Positions 23,578-31,096 of a stretch of DNA of 31,096 nt are shown here, in pieces. Source of the stretch: JAPHTQ01 sp050288165 (GTDB taxonomy: Bacteria > Pseudomonadota > Gammaproteobacteria > Thiohalomonadales > Thiohalomonadaceae); the NCBI GenBank assembly GCA_050288165.1, contig JBNKDG010000015.1, positions 1 to 31,096 on the forward strand. The letters are read 5' to 3'. The stretch's first letter is position 1. Each line of letters starts with the position of its first letter. The notes below the pieces were generated by a model. It was not told the origin of the DNA. It was given only the letters and a program-made list of their open reading frames with translations, and did not search any database. Both the position numbers and the translations under genes were made by a program.

Positions 23578-23603
23578 CATCCGTGCCGGACAGGGCCGCA
23601 AAC

Positions 23604-23640
23604 TTGACAGAAAGGGCGCAAGCCCGCAAAATTGCGCCCT
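23604..23640 (+). promoter_or_regulatory. tRNA-Met promoter with GC-rich discriminator
   Basis: TTGACA (23604-23609), 17-bp spacer, CAAAAT (23627-23632), then TGCGCCCT. A GC-rich discriminator like this is typical of stable-RNA promoters under stringent (ppGpp) control. The same DNA forms a 9-bp inverted repeat (23613-23621 with 23632-23640). Transcription would start about 12 nt before the tRNA. Confidence 0.7.
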
Positions 23641-23650
23641 CTCAGAACAT

Positions 23651-23727
23651 GGCTATGTAGCTCAGTTGGTTAGAGCACATCACTCATAATGATGGGGTCA
23701 CTAGTTCGAATCTAGTCATAGCCACCA
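23651..23727 (+). tRNA. tRNA-Met, elongator (anticodon CAU)
   Basis: A 77-nt tRNA with acceptor GGCTATG / CATAGCC and discriminator A; CCA is encoded. The anticodon arm CATCA-CTCATAA-TGATG has anticodon CAT, and the T-arm is ACTAG-TTCGAAT-CTAGT. The acceptor stem is fully paired, unlike initiator tRNA, so it is the elongator type. Its place after ychF is as I recall it in Pseudomonas. Confidence 0.97.
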
Positions 23728-23736
23728 TACACAAAA

Positions 23737-23763
23737 CGGGATGCGCAAGCGTCCCGTTTTTTT
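23737..23763 (+). terminator. Intrinsic terminator of tRNA-Met
   Basis: CGGGA-tGC-gcaa-GC-gTCCCG (23737-23756) followed by seven T residues, 9 nt after the tRNA. Confidence 0.85.
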
Positions 23764-23806
23764 CGCCGCGACCCCGGCCTGATCCGATGAGGGGTCACAA
23801 GTGGAT

Positions 23807-23848
23807 GGCGGCGATGCCGCCACTCTGCGGGCGCACTGAAGTGCGTCC
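23807..23848. repeat. Two adjacent hairpins in the tRNA-Met downstream spacer
   Basis: GGCGGC-gat-GCCGCC (23807-23821) and GGGCGCACT-ga-AGTGCGTCC (23829-23848) sit side by side in the 23728-24079 spacer. They have no T-run and no ORF, and look like part of a palindromic intergenic repeat. No other copy is seen in this window. Confidence 0.5.
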
Positions 23849-23873
23849 CCCATGCAAAGCGCGTGATCAAATC

Positions 23874-24017
23874 TCGAAGCTATCTCAAAATGGTTCTCGC
23901 GCCCTGATCCAGCGTTGCAACGCCTGCTCCGGTGCTCATTTACTACTGGTAAACTGCGCTCCTCGCAGACTTTGCGCCTTGTCTCCGAACGCGAGTCCGT
24001 GTTTGAAATAGCTTCTA
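23874..24017. repeat. MITE-like hairpin element, copy 2
   Basis: A 144-bp copy in the same orientation as the one at 13846. The ends are TCGAAGCTATCTCAAA and, inverted, TTTGAAATAGCTTCTA. The central GGTGCTCATTTACTACTGGT is shared with copy 1 except for one base. The internal stem (23917-23927 with 23965-23975) has decayed to 9 of 11 pairs. Its right end abuts a duplicated tRNA-Met 3' end. Confidence 0.85.
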
Positions 24018-24039
24018 ATCATAGCCACCATACACAAAA
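24014..24039 (+). repeat. Duplicated 3' end of tRNA-Met with its flank
   Basis: These 26 bases match 23711-23736 at 25 positions, covering the 3' T-stem and acceptor half, CCA and 9 nt of downstream flank of tRNA-Met. Like the true tRNA, the copy is followed by an intrinsic terminator. It is a remnant of a tandem tRNA or an attachment-site-like repeat. Confidence 0.8.
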
Positions 24040-24040
24040 A

Positions 24041-24066
24041 GCCCGGCAACCTGCCGGGCTTTTTTA
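24041..24066 (+). terminator. Strong intrinsic terminator, possibly bidirectional
   Basis: GCCCGGC-aacct-GCCGGGC (24041-24059) followed by TTTTTT, with five A residues before it. It could therefore stop transcripts from both sides, including the minus-strand lipoprotein gene ending at 24080. Confidence 0.88.
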
Positions 24067-24079
24067 TTATCCAATATGG

Positions 24080-24358
24080 TTACTTGATCTCTTCGATATA
24101 GGTCCGGTTGATCGGCGTCTGCACATACATATTCTTGCCATTAACATCGGCCCAGAAGTAGTAGTATCCCTTGTCCGGTTCGGTCGTGACCTTGCCGTCC
24201 TTCACTATCCAGCTTTTGACATGTTCGCCGTCGGCATAGGTCACCTTATAGTCCCCTTCGAGCCAGGTCACGCCAAGGCGGGAAATTTTGTTCTGCTGCT
24301 CTTCGCTACATCCGCCAAGCAGCAACAGTAGCGATATCAGGAAAAGTCTCTTGGTCAT
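24080..24358 (-). CDS. Small lipoprotein, unknown function
   Basis: A 92-residue predicted lipoprotein. The signal peptide MTKRLFLISLLLLLGGC ends in a clear lipobox (LGGC, C17). The mature part (about 75 residues) appears to be a single small beta-rich domain with several aromatic residues (VTWLEGDYKVTY, GYYYFWADVNGK) and no known signature. AAGGAG lies 7 nt before the ATG, inside one arm of an inverted repeat (24366-24403). It diverges from corA. The function is not deducible. Confidence 0.8.
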   Translation of the reverse strand: MTKRLFLISLLLLLGGCSEEQQNKISRLGVTWLEGDYKVTYADGEHVKSWIVKDGKVTTEPDKGYYYFWADVNGKNMYVQTPINRTYIEEIK

Positions 24359-24365
24359 ACATTTT

Positions 24366-24403
24366 CTCCTTGCTGATATCGTATCCTAGCACGCAGCAAG
24401 GAG
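24366..24403. promoter_or_regulatory. 10-bp inverted repeat covering the lipoprotein ribosome site
   Basis: CTCCTTGCTG (24366-24375) and CAGCAAGGAG (24394-24403) are perfect inverted copies 18 bp apart in the lipoprotein/corA divergent spacer. On the minus strand the proximal arm contains the AAGGAG ribosome site of the lipoprotein. It could be an operator, or a hairpin hiding that site in the mRNA. Confidence 0.5.
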
Positions 24404-24439
24404 ACGATGCGCTATTCTTGACCAGTAACGGAGGCATCC

Positions 24440-25513
24440 ATGAGCTACTTCACCAAACGCTATCATCCACCAGGAACCCCGCCCGGCACGCTGGATACAG
24501 GGAATGTGGTAGAGCAGATACGTATCCGCATGGTCGACTATACCGCCACTGAATTTACCGAGCTGGAGCTGGATAATGCGACAGACTGCCGTCCATATCT
24601 TGAGCGCGACAGTATCACCTGGGTGCATGTGCAGGGGGTTGCCAGAGCCGAAACCGTACGTGAACTGGGCAACCTGTTCGGTCTTCATCCACTGGCGCTT
24701 GAAGATGTCATTAATACGGGGCAACGCCCCAAGGCGGACAGCTACGATGAACAGATGTTCGTGGTGATGAACCTGCCATCCGTCGATGAAAACGGGATTA
24801 TCGGAACCACTCAGGTCAGTATCTTTCTCGGTGAAAAATTCCTGATCAGTTTCCTGGGCGCCGAAGATGCGCCCTTCAACCCGGTGCTTTATCGCCTGCG
24901 CAAACACAGTGGCAAGATACGCGAACGCGGCGCCGACTATCTGCTCTATGCCCTGCTCGACATAATCATCGACCGCGGTTTCCCGGTACTCGAATATTTC
25001 AGTGAATACATCGAGGAGCTGGAGGAGGAGTTACTGGAAGAACCCGATAAAGAAACCCTGGCGAAGATCCATCGTCTCAAACGAGAATTATTGTTCCTAC
25101 GACGGATGCTCTGGCCACAACGTGAGGTGATTAATATTCTGGTGCGGGAAGAACAACCGCAGATCCATCCGCAGACCCGCCCCTATCTGCGTGACTGTTA
25201 TGACCACACCATCCAGATCATCGATCTAATCGAGGCCTACCGTGAAATGACCGCCAGTATGCTGGATGTCTATCTCTCCAGCATCAGCAACAAAATGAAC
25301 GAGGTGATGAAAGTTCTCACGGTGATCGCGACCATCTTCATTCCGCTAACCTTCATCGTTGGGGTTTACGGTATGAATTTCGGCAACAAAACCGACAACC
25401 CATGGGCAATGCCGGAGTTGAACTGGACCTACGGCTACCCGCTGCTATGGCTGGTGATGATTGGCATCGCAGTGGGAATGATCGTTTATTTCAAACGCCG
25501 CAACTGGTTCTAA
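24440..25513 (+). CDS. corA: CorA-family magnesium/cobalt transporter
   Basis: A 357-residue CorA, an inner-membrane pentameric channel for Mg2+ (also Co2+ and Ni2+). The large soluble N-terminal domain (1-290) is acidic with a long helix near EELEEELLEEPDKETL. Two C-terminal transmembrane helices follow, the first ending in the signature YGMNF, then the acidic periplasmic loop and a final basic KRRNWF. GGAGG is 5 nt before the ATG. It converges with the MscS-type gene, 6 bp apart. Selectivity for Mg2+ is assumed from the family. Confidence 0.94.
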   Translation: MSYFTKRYHPPGTPPGTLDTGNVVEQIRIRMVDYTATEFTELELDNATDCRPYLERDSITWVHVQGVARAETVRELGNLFGLHPLALEDVINTGQRPKADSYDEQMFVVMNLPSVDENGIIGTTQVSIFLGEKFLISFLGAEDAPFNPVLYRLRKHSGKIRERGADYLLYALLDIIIDRGFPVLEYFSEYIEELEEELLEEPDKETLAKIHRLKRELLFLRRMLWPQREVINILVREEQPQIHPQTRPYLRDCYDHTIQIIDLIEAYREMTASMLDVYLSSISNKMNEVMKVLTVIATIFIPLTFIVGVYGMNFGNKTDNPWAMPELNWTYGYPLLWLVMIGIAVGMIVYFKRRNWF

Positions 25514-25519
25514 CCAGCA

Positions 25520-27904
25520 CTATTCCTTATCGAGGTCCTTACTCGGTGCGTTATAAAGATGTACATCTCGCTGTGGGAACGGAATTTCGATGCCCGCCTC
25601 ACGGAACGCTGCGTCGATAGCGAAGTTAATGTCACTCACTACCTGCAAGCGTTCATCGATATTGCGAATAAAGGCGCGCAATTCAAAATTAAGCGAACTG
25701 TCGCCGAAGCTCATGAACAACACCTTAGGCTGCGTCATGCTGCCGTCTGTAATGATATTCTGATGTGCTTCCGCGATACCCAGCAAAATTTCCTGCACCT
25801 TGTGGGTGTCAGTACCGTAAGCGACACCGACGGGAACACGCACCCTGCCACGGGAGTCATGCAACATCCAGTTGGTGACCTGTCCTGAGATCAGCTCCGA
25901 GTTCGGCACAATGACATCGGCACGGTCGAAGGTCTGGATCAGCGTTGATCGGATACTGATCCGTTTGACATGCCCCTCGGTATTACCGACCACGATCCAG
26001 TCACCGGTTTTTACCGGACGCTCGAACAACAGAATCAAACCGGAAACGAAATTGTTGACGATGTTCTGCAGGCCAAAACCGATACCAACTGAGAGCGCAC
26101 CAGCGATGATCGCCAGATTGGTGAACTGCACACCTGCAACCGCCAGGGCAATCAATACTGCCAGCGCGACACCGACATAACCGCTAATAGTTACCAGCGC
26201 CTCGCGACTGCCACGCGCCATGCGGCTCTGCTTCAGCCATTTCCCTTCCAGTCGACCACGTAACCAGTCACTCATTGCCAGCATCAGGGCAAAAATCAGC
26301 ACGGCCAGCACAATACGTAACGGTACGATGGTCAGGGAACCGATCTGGAAACCTTCCAGCACATAACGGGAAAGCGCTGTCATCACCTCGTTGGAGAGTC
26401 CCCACACTAGTAGTGCGCTGTAGGCAAAGCCGAACCAGACCACGGCGACTGTCAGTGCGTGCAACCAACCAACCCATGGCATCGATTCATCGGTGCCATA
26501 ACCAAGCAGTTGGCGTACTCCACGCTGCCAACTCAATGAACCGGAACGGAGTCCGACGAAAAACTCGCTAATCAAATGTGTCACCAGCCAGGCAAGGAAC
26601 ACCAGCAAACCGGTGCCAAATACCGTGCGTAAAGCCCAGTAGGCAAAATTGCGATATCCACTGACCTCAGCCACCGAGGTAATCAACAACACCAGTAGCA
26701 ATAGACCGAACAGCCCGCGCATGCCATTGGCAAACAGCAGTACGCGCAGATAGAAAGCACTCCACAGCAATGACAGACAGACCAGCAGCACATAAATATC
26801 GCGTGACAACAGGCGCGCAGGTTCACTCAGTTGCGTTCCCAGATCCGTATTGAAGATCAGCATCCCGGCATAGAGCACCAGCAGCAACAAACGCAGGCCG
26901 CGAGTCAGTCCGCGGGATACCTTTTCAGGAATGTTGAACAACAGTACGACGATACCCTGCCGGTAGAGCAGCAGGCGCAGACCAGTCAATGCAGCGAAAA
27001 ACAGCGGCAGCGAGAGTCCCAGGTACCAGGCAAATGGATAGGGTTTGGTGTCGAAAACCACAGCGGAAAATATCGCCACGACCACACCGAACATCAGGTG
27101 TGGCGCATAATGTCCCAGCGCATCGACCAGTCGGTTGGCATAGAGATAACGTTCGTCATCATGGGTTTTGATCCAGCGATGACAGCGTCTGTTCACGACT
27201 CCACCCAACAAAACTGCAAACACAATCAGTGCTGCCAGAATAGATAGCTGCTTTGGCGCGACCGCTTCCAGTCCGCTCTTGCCGGTCATGAAGTTCCAAC
27301 CGCCAGGCACCCAGCGCAGAGTCAGCTCAGGATTCTCCAGCAGCAGGGTGTAACTACTCGGACCACGTACCAGAAAACGTTCGGCGATCAGTTGCTGACG
27401 CCTTTCCTGTAAAGCTTTATTGAGGGTATTGCTGTGTAGCTGCAGCAGGCGATAGCCCACCAGCATACCTTCCAGATTTCCCTTTTGTTCCTTTACCTGT
27501 TTACGCTGTTTGGCAATGGTGTCCGGTTCCTTAGGTACCGCCTCACCCAGAGTCTCCAGTTCATTATTCAGACGCTGCAACTCTTCATTCAATTTTTCAA
27601 CATAGGCACTGACCGACGTATTTACCGCAGCGGTCTCCTGCTCCCAGGAAGTCAGTTGCTGCTCATCCACATCGCGCCGGTTGCGTAAGGCCGCCTCAAT
27701 CTTGCCGATCCGATCATCCAGCGCCAACCACTCCTTTCCACTGACCCTTTTGCTCAGCAATGCTTCATCGGGAAGGGGGAAATAGCTATTGAGTCCGTCT
27801 TCCGCGACTACCGAAAAGGGATGGAGAAGTAACGCAGATGAAATCAGCAACGCACAGAACAGTCGCTGTGGTAGGCGGAAAGCATTTATGACGGGTAGAG
27901 ACAT
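25520..27904 (-). CDS. Large MscS-family mechanosensitive channel with periplasmic coiled-coil domain
   Basis: A 794-residue inner-membrane protein. A signal peptide (ALLISSALLLHPFSVVA) is followed by a periplasmic coiled-coil region (about 40-200), about eight transmembrane helices (about 230-540) and the MscS core (540-794). The pore helix (GALSVGIGFGLQNIVNNFVSG) and the beta domain ERPVKTGDWIVVGNTEGHVKRISIRST are clear. It is smaller than MscK (about 1100 residues) but of the same plan. Such channels release solutes on osmotic down-shock. The ATG at 27904 gives a proper signal peptide; the longer frame would add a non-hydrophobic, repeat-adjacent 42 residues. Confidence 0.9.
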   Translation of the reverse strand: MSLPVINAFRLPQRLFCALLISSALLLHPFSVVAEDGLNSYFPLPDEALLSKRVSGKEWLALDDRIGKIEAALRNRRDVDEQQLTSWEQETAAVNTSVSAYVEKLNEELQRLNNELETLGEAVPKEPDTIAKQRKQVKEQKGNLEGMLVGYRLLQLHSNTLNKALQERRQQLIAERFLVRGPSSYTLLLENPELTLRWVPGGWNFMTGKSGLEAVAPKQLSILAALIVFAVLLGGVVNRRCHRWIKTHDDERYLYANRLVDALGHYAPHLMFGVVVAIFSAVVFDTKPYPFAWYLGLSLPLFFAALTGLRLLLYRQGIVVLLFNIPEKVSRGLTRGLRLLLLVLYAGMLIFNTDLGTQLSEPARLLSRDIYVLLVCLSLLWSAFYLRVLLFANGMRGLFGLLLLVLLITSVAEVSGYRNFAYWALRTVFGTGLLVFLAWLVTHLISEFFVGLRSGSLSWQRGVRQLLGYGTDESMPWVGWLHALTVAVVWFGFAYSALLVWGLSNEVMTALSRYVLEGFQIGSLTIVPLRIVLAVLIFALMLAMSDWLRGRLEGKWLKQSRMARGSREALVTISGYVGVALAVLIALAVAGVQFTNLAIIAGALSVGIGFGLQNIVNNFVSGLILLFERPVKTGDWIVVGNTEGHVKRISIRSTLIQTFDRADVIVPNSELISGQVTNWMLHDSRGRVRVPVGVAYGTDTHKVQEILLGIAEAHQNIITDGSMTQPKVLFMSFGDSSLNFELRAFIRNIDERLQVVSDINFAIDAAFREAGIEIPFPQRDVHLYNAPSKDLDKE

Positions 27905-27991
27905 GCTTTTAACCCTGTAAATAGGAGACCGTGATAGTAGAGAGTCTATCAGGTAATTTTCGCGACTGCCTTGGCAGAATAATAATGAATT

Positions 27992-28135
27992 TAGAAGATG
28001 TCTCAGAATTAGCGCGCGCAGGTGAGACAAGGCAAAAATGGACGAAAAAGCGGAGTTTACACGTCAGTAAATGAGCATTTTGAGTCCATTTTTAACGCCG
28101 TATCACCAAGCACAGCAATTCTGAAGCCGCTTCTA
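27992..28135. repeat. MITE-like hairpin element, copy 3 (inverted)
   Basis: A 144-bp copy in opposite orientation to copies 1 and 2. The ends are TAGAAGATGTCTCAGAATT and, inverted, AATTCTGAAGCCGCTTCTA; the shared core reads GAGTTTAC-ACGTCAGTAAATGAGC. The internal stem AAAAATGGAC / GTCCATTTTT (28034-28043 with 28084-28093) pairs perfectly although its sequence differs from copy 1. The right end supplies the hslO stop codon (28133-28135). Confidence 0.8.
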
Positions 28136-29029
28136 GTGGCGGGTTGTTCCACTGTCCGGTTGCGGCTGCTCGACAAACAGCCTCTCCGCATCCACCACAT
28201 CAAATCGATAGAGACGGTTACAGAACTGACAGGTCACCTCAACCGCCCCTTCATCCGCGATGATGTCCATCACTTCATCATGGCCCAGGCTACGCAGGGT
28301 ATCCGCCACCCGCTCAGTCGAGCAGTTACAGTGGAAGGAGACGGGCTGCTTCTCGAACAGGCGTATATCCTCTTCGTGGAACAGGCGGTGGATCACTTCA
28401 CGCTGTTCCAGTGCCAGCAATTCACCATCGGTGATGGTCGCCGCCAAAGTCGTTACCCGATTCCAGACTTCGTCATCCTTGCCACTCACTCCCGGCATCC
28501 TTTGCAGTAGCAATCCAGCCGCCTGCTCCTCATTCGCCACCAACCACATGCGAGTCGGTAGCTGCTCGGAGCGCTCCAGATAGTTATCGATGGCATCGGC
28601 TACGGAACTACCACTGAGCTCGACAATGCCCTGATAGCGTTTGCCGCCCTTGCCGGGATCGATGGTAATCACCAAATTGCCGTTACCGAAGCGGCTCTGC
28701 AGATCACCGGACGGCACTTCGCCGTTCCAGCCTGCCATACCACGCACGTGATAGAGCGCACCGCTCTCCTCGTCGGCATGATGAGGGCTGCAATCGACCA
28801 CCAGTAGATTGATTGGTCCGTCACCACGGATCTGTAAAGTGATAGAACCTTTGAGTTTCAACGTCGCGGCGAGCAAGACCCCGGCAACATAGAGTTGTCC
28901 CAACGTCTCACGCACCGCAGCGGGATACTCATGTCGCTCGAGCACAGCGCGCCAGGCGGCACCCAGTTGCACCACCTCGCCACGTACCGCGGCATCTTCG
29001 AACAGGAAACGTTGCAGTTGATCGCTCAT
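28133..29029 (-). CDS. hslO: Hsp33, redox-regulated chaperone
   Basis: A 298-residue holdase chaperone activated by oxidation and unfolding. The zinc switch is visible near the C-terminus: CNC, 30 residues, CQFC (C-x-C-x30-C-x2-C). Upstream, the family blocks GVLLAATLKLKGSITLQIRG and AGWNGEVPSGDLQSRFG are present. The ATG at 29029 matches the family (MSDQLQRFLFED). The last residues and the TAG stop lie at the edge of MITE-like copy 3, so the natural C-terminus may have been altered by that insertion. It lies downstream of gatB on the same strand. Confidence 0.95.
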   Translation of the reverse strand: MSDQLQRFLFEDAAVRGEVVQLGAAWRAVLERHEYPAAVRETLGQLYVAGVLLAATLKLKGSITLQIRGDGPINLLVVDCSPHHADEESGALYHVRGMAGWNGEVPSGDLQSRFGNGNLVITIDPGKGGKRYQGIVELSGSSVADAIDNYLERSEQLPTRMWLVANEEQAAGLLLQRMPGVSGKDDEVWNRVTTLAATITDGELLALEQREVIHRLFHEEDIRLFEKQPVSFHCNCSTERVADTLRSLGHDEVMDIIADEGAVEVTCQFCNRLYRFDVVDAERLFVEQPQPDSGTTRH

Positions 29030-29044
29030 AAGAGACTCTATGGT

Positions 29045-29089
29045 CACAGAACACACGGAATTCCACTTTTATCCTCCGTGCGTTCTGTG
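29045..29089. repeat. Long inverted repeat, CACAGAAC type, between gatB and hslO
   Basis: A 15-bp arm (29045-29059) pairs with 29075-29089 at 14 of 15 positions. GGCTGAGTTTTTT follows on the plus strand, so it could terminate plus-strand read-through. In layout it resembles the CACGAAG repeats at 12380 and 30568. Confidence 0.7.
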
Positions 29090-29099
29090 GCTGAGTTTT

Positions 29100-30548
29100 T
29101 TAGCCTTCGAGTTTGGACTTGAGTAGCTGGTTAACCTGGCCGGGGTTGGCCTTACCGCCTGTGGCCTTCATCACCTGGCCGACGAAGAAGCCAATCATCT
29201 TGCCGCGTTTGTCCGGCTCGGCGTTACGGTAGTTCTCCACCTGCTGGGCGTTGTTGGCGATCACCTCATCGATGGCCGCTTCGATGGCACCGGTATCGGT
29301 GATCTGCTTAAGACCTTTCTTTTCGATCACCGCGTCGGCATCACCTTCGCCATTCCACATCGCCTCGAACACCTCCTTGGCGATCTTGCCGGAGATGGTG
29401 TTGTCAGCAATGCGCTTGAGCATCCCCGCCAACATCTCAGCAGAAACCGGTGATTCGCTGATATCCTTGCCGTCACGATTCAGTGCAGCAGAAAAATCGC
29501 CCATTACCCAGTTGGCGCAGATCTTCGCCTCGGCACCCGACTTCTCCACCACCTGTTCGAAGTAATCGGCAATGCCGCGTGAACCGGTAAGAATGGTTGC
29601 GTCATAGGCAGGCAGACCGAACTGCTGCATGAAACGTGTTTTCTTTGCATCGGGCAGTTCGGGCAGGGTTTTGCGCAACCCTTCGATGAAATCGTCTTCG
29701 ATCTCCACCGGCAGCAGATCCGGATCGGGGAAGTAACGATAATCGTTTGCCTCCTCCTTGGAACGCATGGAACGGGTTTCACCCTTGTCCGCATCGAACA
29801 GGCGAGTCTCCTGCACCACCTTGCCGCCGGATTCGATCACCGCGATCTGCCGCTCCACTTCATACTCCACCGCTTTCTCGACGAAGCGGAAGGAGTTGAG
29901 GTTTTTGATCTCGGCACGGGTACCGAACTCTTTTTGGCCTTTCGGACGAACCGAAACGTTAACGTCACAGCGGAAGGAACCTTCCTGCAGGTTGCCGTCG
30001 CAGATACCGAGGTAGGTGACGATGGAGTGAACCTTACGCATGTAGGCGGAGGCCTCGGCACCGGAACGCATGTCCGGTTCGGAGACGATCTCCAGCAGCG
30101 GAGTCCCGGCACGGTTGAGATCGATACCGGTCATGCCGTGAAAATCTTCGTGCAAGGATTTACCTGCATCCTCTTCCAGGTGCGCACGGGTAATACCAAT
30201 CGTCTTGGTCACGCCATCTTCCAGTTCGATCTCCAGATGACCCTTGCCGACGATCGGCAGTTCAAACTGGGATATCTGGTAACCCTTGGGCAGATCGGGA
30301 TAGAAATAGTTTTTGCGTGCGAAGACCGAGCGCTTGCCGATCTCGGCGTCCACCGCCAGACCGAACATCACCGCCATACGCACCGCCTCTTTATTCAATA
30401 CCGGTAGTACTCCCGGCAGACCGAGATCGACAGCACAGGCCTGGGTGTTCGGTTCCGCACCGTAAGCGGTTGCAGCACCGGAAAAAATCTTCGAGTTGGT
30501 GGCGAGCTGGGTGTGGATCTCACAACCGATGACAACTTCCCATTCCAT
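29100..30548 (-). CDS. gatB: GatB, aspartyl/glutamyl-tRNA amidotransferase subunit B
   Basis: A 482-residue subunit of GatCAB that binds misacylated Asp-tRNA(Asn) or Glu-tRNA(Gln), activates the acid by phosphorylation and accepts ammonia from GatA. Signatures: WEVVIGCEIHTQLAT at the start, LGLPGVLPVLNK, RKNYFYPDLPKGYQISQ, EEDAGKS and DLNRAGTPLLEIVSEPD. The C-terminal helical and YqeY tail ends in GKANPGQVNQLL. Length matches the family. It follows gatA, from which a 98-bp repeat-bearing spacer separates it. Confidence 0.97.
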   Translation of the reverse strand: MEWEVVIGCEIHTQLATNSKIFSGAATAYGAEPNTQACAVDLGLPGVLPVLNKEAVRMAVMFGLAVDAEIGKRSVFARKNYFYPDLPKGYQISQFELPIVGKGHLEIELEDGVTKTIGITRAHLEEDAGKSLHEDFHGMTGIDLNRAGTPLLEIVSEPDMRSGAEASAYMRKVHSIVTYLGICDGNLQEGSFRCDVNVSVRPKGQKEFGTRAEIKNLNSFRFVEKAVEYEVERQIAVIESGGKVVQETRLFDADKGETRSMRSKEEANDYRYFPDPDLLPVEIEDDFIEGLRKTLPELPDAKKTRFMQQFGLPAYDATILTGSRGIADYFEQVVEKSGAEAKICANWVMGDFSAALNRDGKDISESPVSAEMLAGMLKRIADNTISGKIAKEVFEAMWNGEGDADAVIEKKGLKQITDTGAIEAAIDEVIANNAQQVENYRNAEPDKRGKMIGFFVGQVMKATGGKANPGQVNQLLKSKLEG

Positions 30549-30567
30549 AATTGTTAAACCCCTTTAA

Positions 30568-30632
30568 CCACGAAGGACGCGAAGGACGCGAAGTAAGACA
30601 TCTTCATCTTCGTGTGCTCTGTGCGCTTCGTG
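30568..30632. repeat. CACGAAG-type inverted repeat between gatA and gatB
   Basis: The left arm (30568-30593) is CCACGAAGG followed by two ACGCGAAG-like units. The right arm (30608-30632) contains CTTCGTGTGC and GCGCTTCGTG as the imperfect inverse. Same family as 12380-12532. It lies inside the gatA-gatB transcript. Confidence 0.7.
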
Positions 30633-30646
30633 ATGAATGCTTTTCA

Positions 30647-31096
30647 TTAGAAACCTTCCGGTGCCCGTGCATGCCAATCGGTAGCCTGCTGGTATTTATG
30701 CGCCACGTTCAACAGCCGTGCCTCGTCGAAGTAGTTGCCGATGATCTGCAAACCGACCGGACGCTTGCCGACAAAACCACAGGGCACTGACATACCCGGG
30801 AGACCGGCGAGGTTGACCGCGATGGTGTAGATGTCGGCCAGGTACATGGCGACCGGGTCGTCACTCTTCTCACCAAGGTTGAAGGCGGGGGTCGGCGAGG
30901 TCGGGCCCATGATCACGTCGACCTGTTCGAAGGCCTTGATGAAGTCGTCGGAGATCAGGTGACGCAACTGCTGCGCTTTTAAATAGTAGGCATCGTAGTA
31001 ACCGGAAGAGAGTGCATAGGTGCCTACCATGATGCGACGCTTCACCTCGGGACCGAAACCTTCGCCGCGGGAACGTTTGTAGAGGTCTTCCAGGTC
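30647..31096 (-). CDS. gatA: GatA, amidotransferase subunit A (partial, 5' end outside window)
   Basis: The last 149 residues of GatA, the amidase that frees ammonia from glutamine for GatB. The frame is open to the window edge; the true start is beyond 31096. The visible part opens with DLYKRSRGEGFGPEVKRRI, then LSSGYYDAYYLKAQQLR, DVIMGPTSPTPAFNLGEK and LAGLPGMSVPCGF, and ends in the usual HKYQQATDWH region. The catalytic Ser-cisSer-Lys residues lie upstream, outside the window. gatC is not in the window. Confidence 0.96.
   Translation of the reverse strand, partial: DLEDLYKRSRGEGFGPEVKRRIMVGTYALSSGYYDAYYLKAQQLRHLISDDFIKAFEQVDVIMGPTSPTPAFNLGEKSDDPVAMYLADIYTIAVNLAGLPGMSVPCGFVGKRPVGLQIIGNYFDEARLLNVAHKYQQATDWHARAPEGF

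Noticed and set aside
22453..23601. 382-residue minus-strand ORF opposite ychF
   Set aside because: Full-length mirror frame of a strongly conserved gene; composition (HH/GD-rich) is typical of antisense frames.
23613..23640. Terminator of ychF
   Set aside because: The 9-bp hairpin is not followed by a T-run and coincides with the -10 and discriminator of the tRNA-Met promoter.
28022..28510. 162-residue plus-strand ORF starting in MITE-like copy 3
   Set aside because: Begins in non-coding repeat and runs antisense to hslO.

Overview
The window reads as a chromosomal segment of a gammaproteobacterium, probably a Chromatiales-like environmental lineage. The gene order hemA / TPR lipoprotein / lolB / ispE / tRNA-Gln / prs / rplY / pth / ychF / tRNA-Met is the one I recall from Pseudomonas and its relatives. 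GC content is fairly high, nearly all genes are housekeeping, and GatCAB is present. The exact genus cannot be told from the sequence alone.

Layout. 1-70: apparent end of an IS element running off the window. 109-2100 (minus): a small membrane ORF, a cytochrome b561-like protein and a SLAC1/TehA-type transporter. 2281-4290 (plus): a DedA-PAP2-LssY_C fusion whose PAP2 part has lost its catalytic residues. 4256-7376 (minus): unknown 4-TM protein, mpl, ubiX and a LON-substrate-binding-domain protein. 7538-9859 (plus): rnd and a ClsB-like phospholipase D family enzyme. 9872-10381 (minus): a RelE/ParE-type toxin-antitoxin pair. 10466-12366 (plus): a LexA-type repressor translationally coupled to a Y-family DNA polymerase, behind a striking symmetric operator. 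12545-16350 (minus): a small HMA-like protein, then the hemA-prfA-prmC operon. 16549-23577 (plus): TPR lipoprotein, lolB, ispE, a broken and an intact tRNA-Gln, prs, rplY, pth, ychF. 23651-24066: tRNA-Met and a repeat-rich spacer. 24080-31096: small lipoprotein, corA, a large MscS-family channel, hslO, gatB and the 3' part of gatA.

The coding content is mostly conventional; the unusual biology is in non-coding DNA. (1) The lexA-polY promoter lies inside a 53-bp dyad of four GTTCTC/GAGAAC half-sites spaced by exactly one helical turn and matching the alphaproteobacterial LexA box GTTC-N7-GTTC. (2) A roughly 145-bp MITE-like hairpin element with terminal inverted repeats is present three times (13846, 23874, 27992); in two copies the internal stem keeps pairing although its sequence differs completely. 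(3) tRNA-Gln is partly duplicated, and the upstream copy carries a 77-bp insertion of short triloop hairpins inside its T-loop. (4) The 3' end of tRNA-Met is duplicated about 300 bp downstream, abutting one MITE-like copy. (5) Three spacers carry CACGAAG / CACAGAAC-type inverted repeats.

I see no CRISPR array, phage or new multi-gene defence system. The best candidate for a little-described system is the lexA-polY damage-response cassette with its operator, followed by the hairpin element family.
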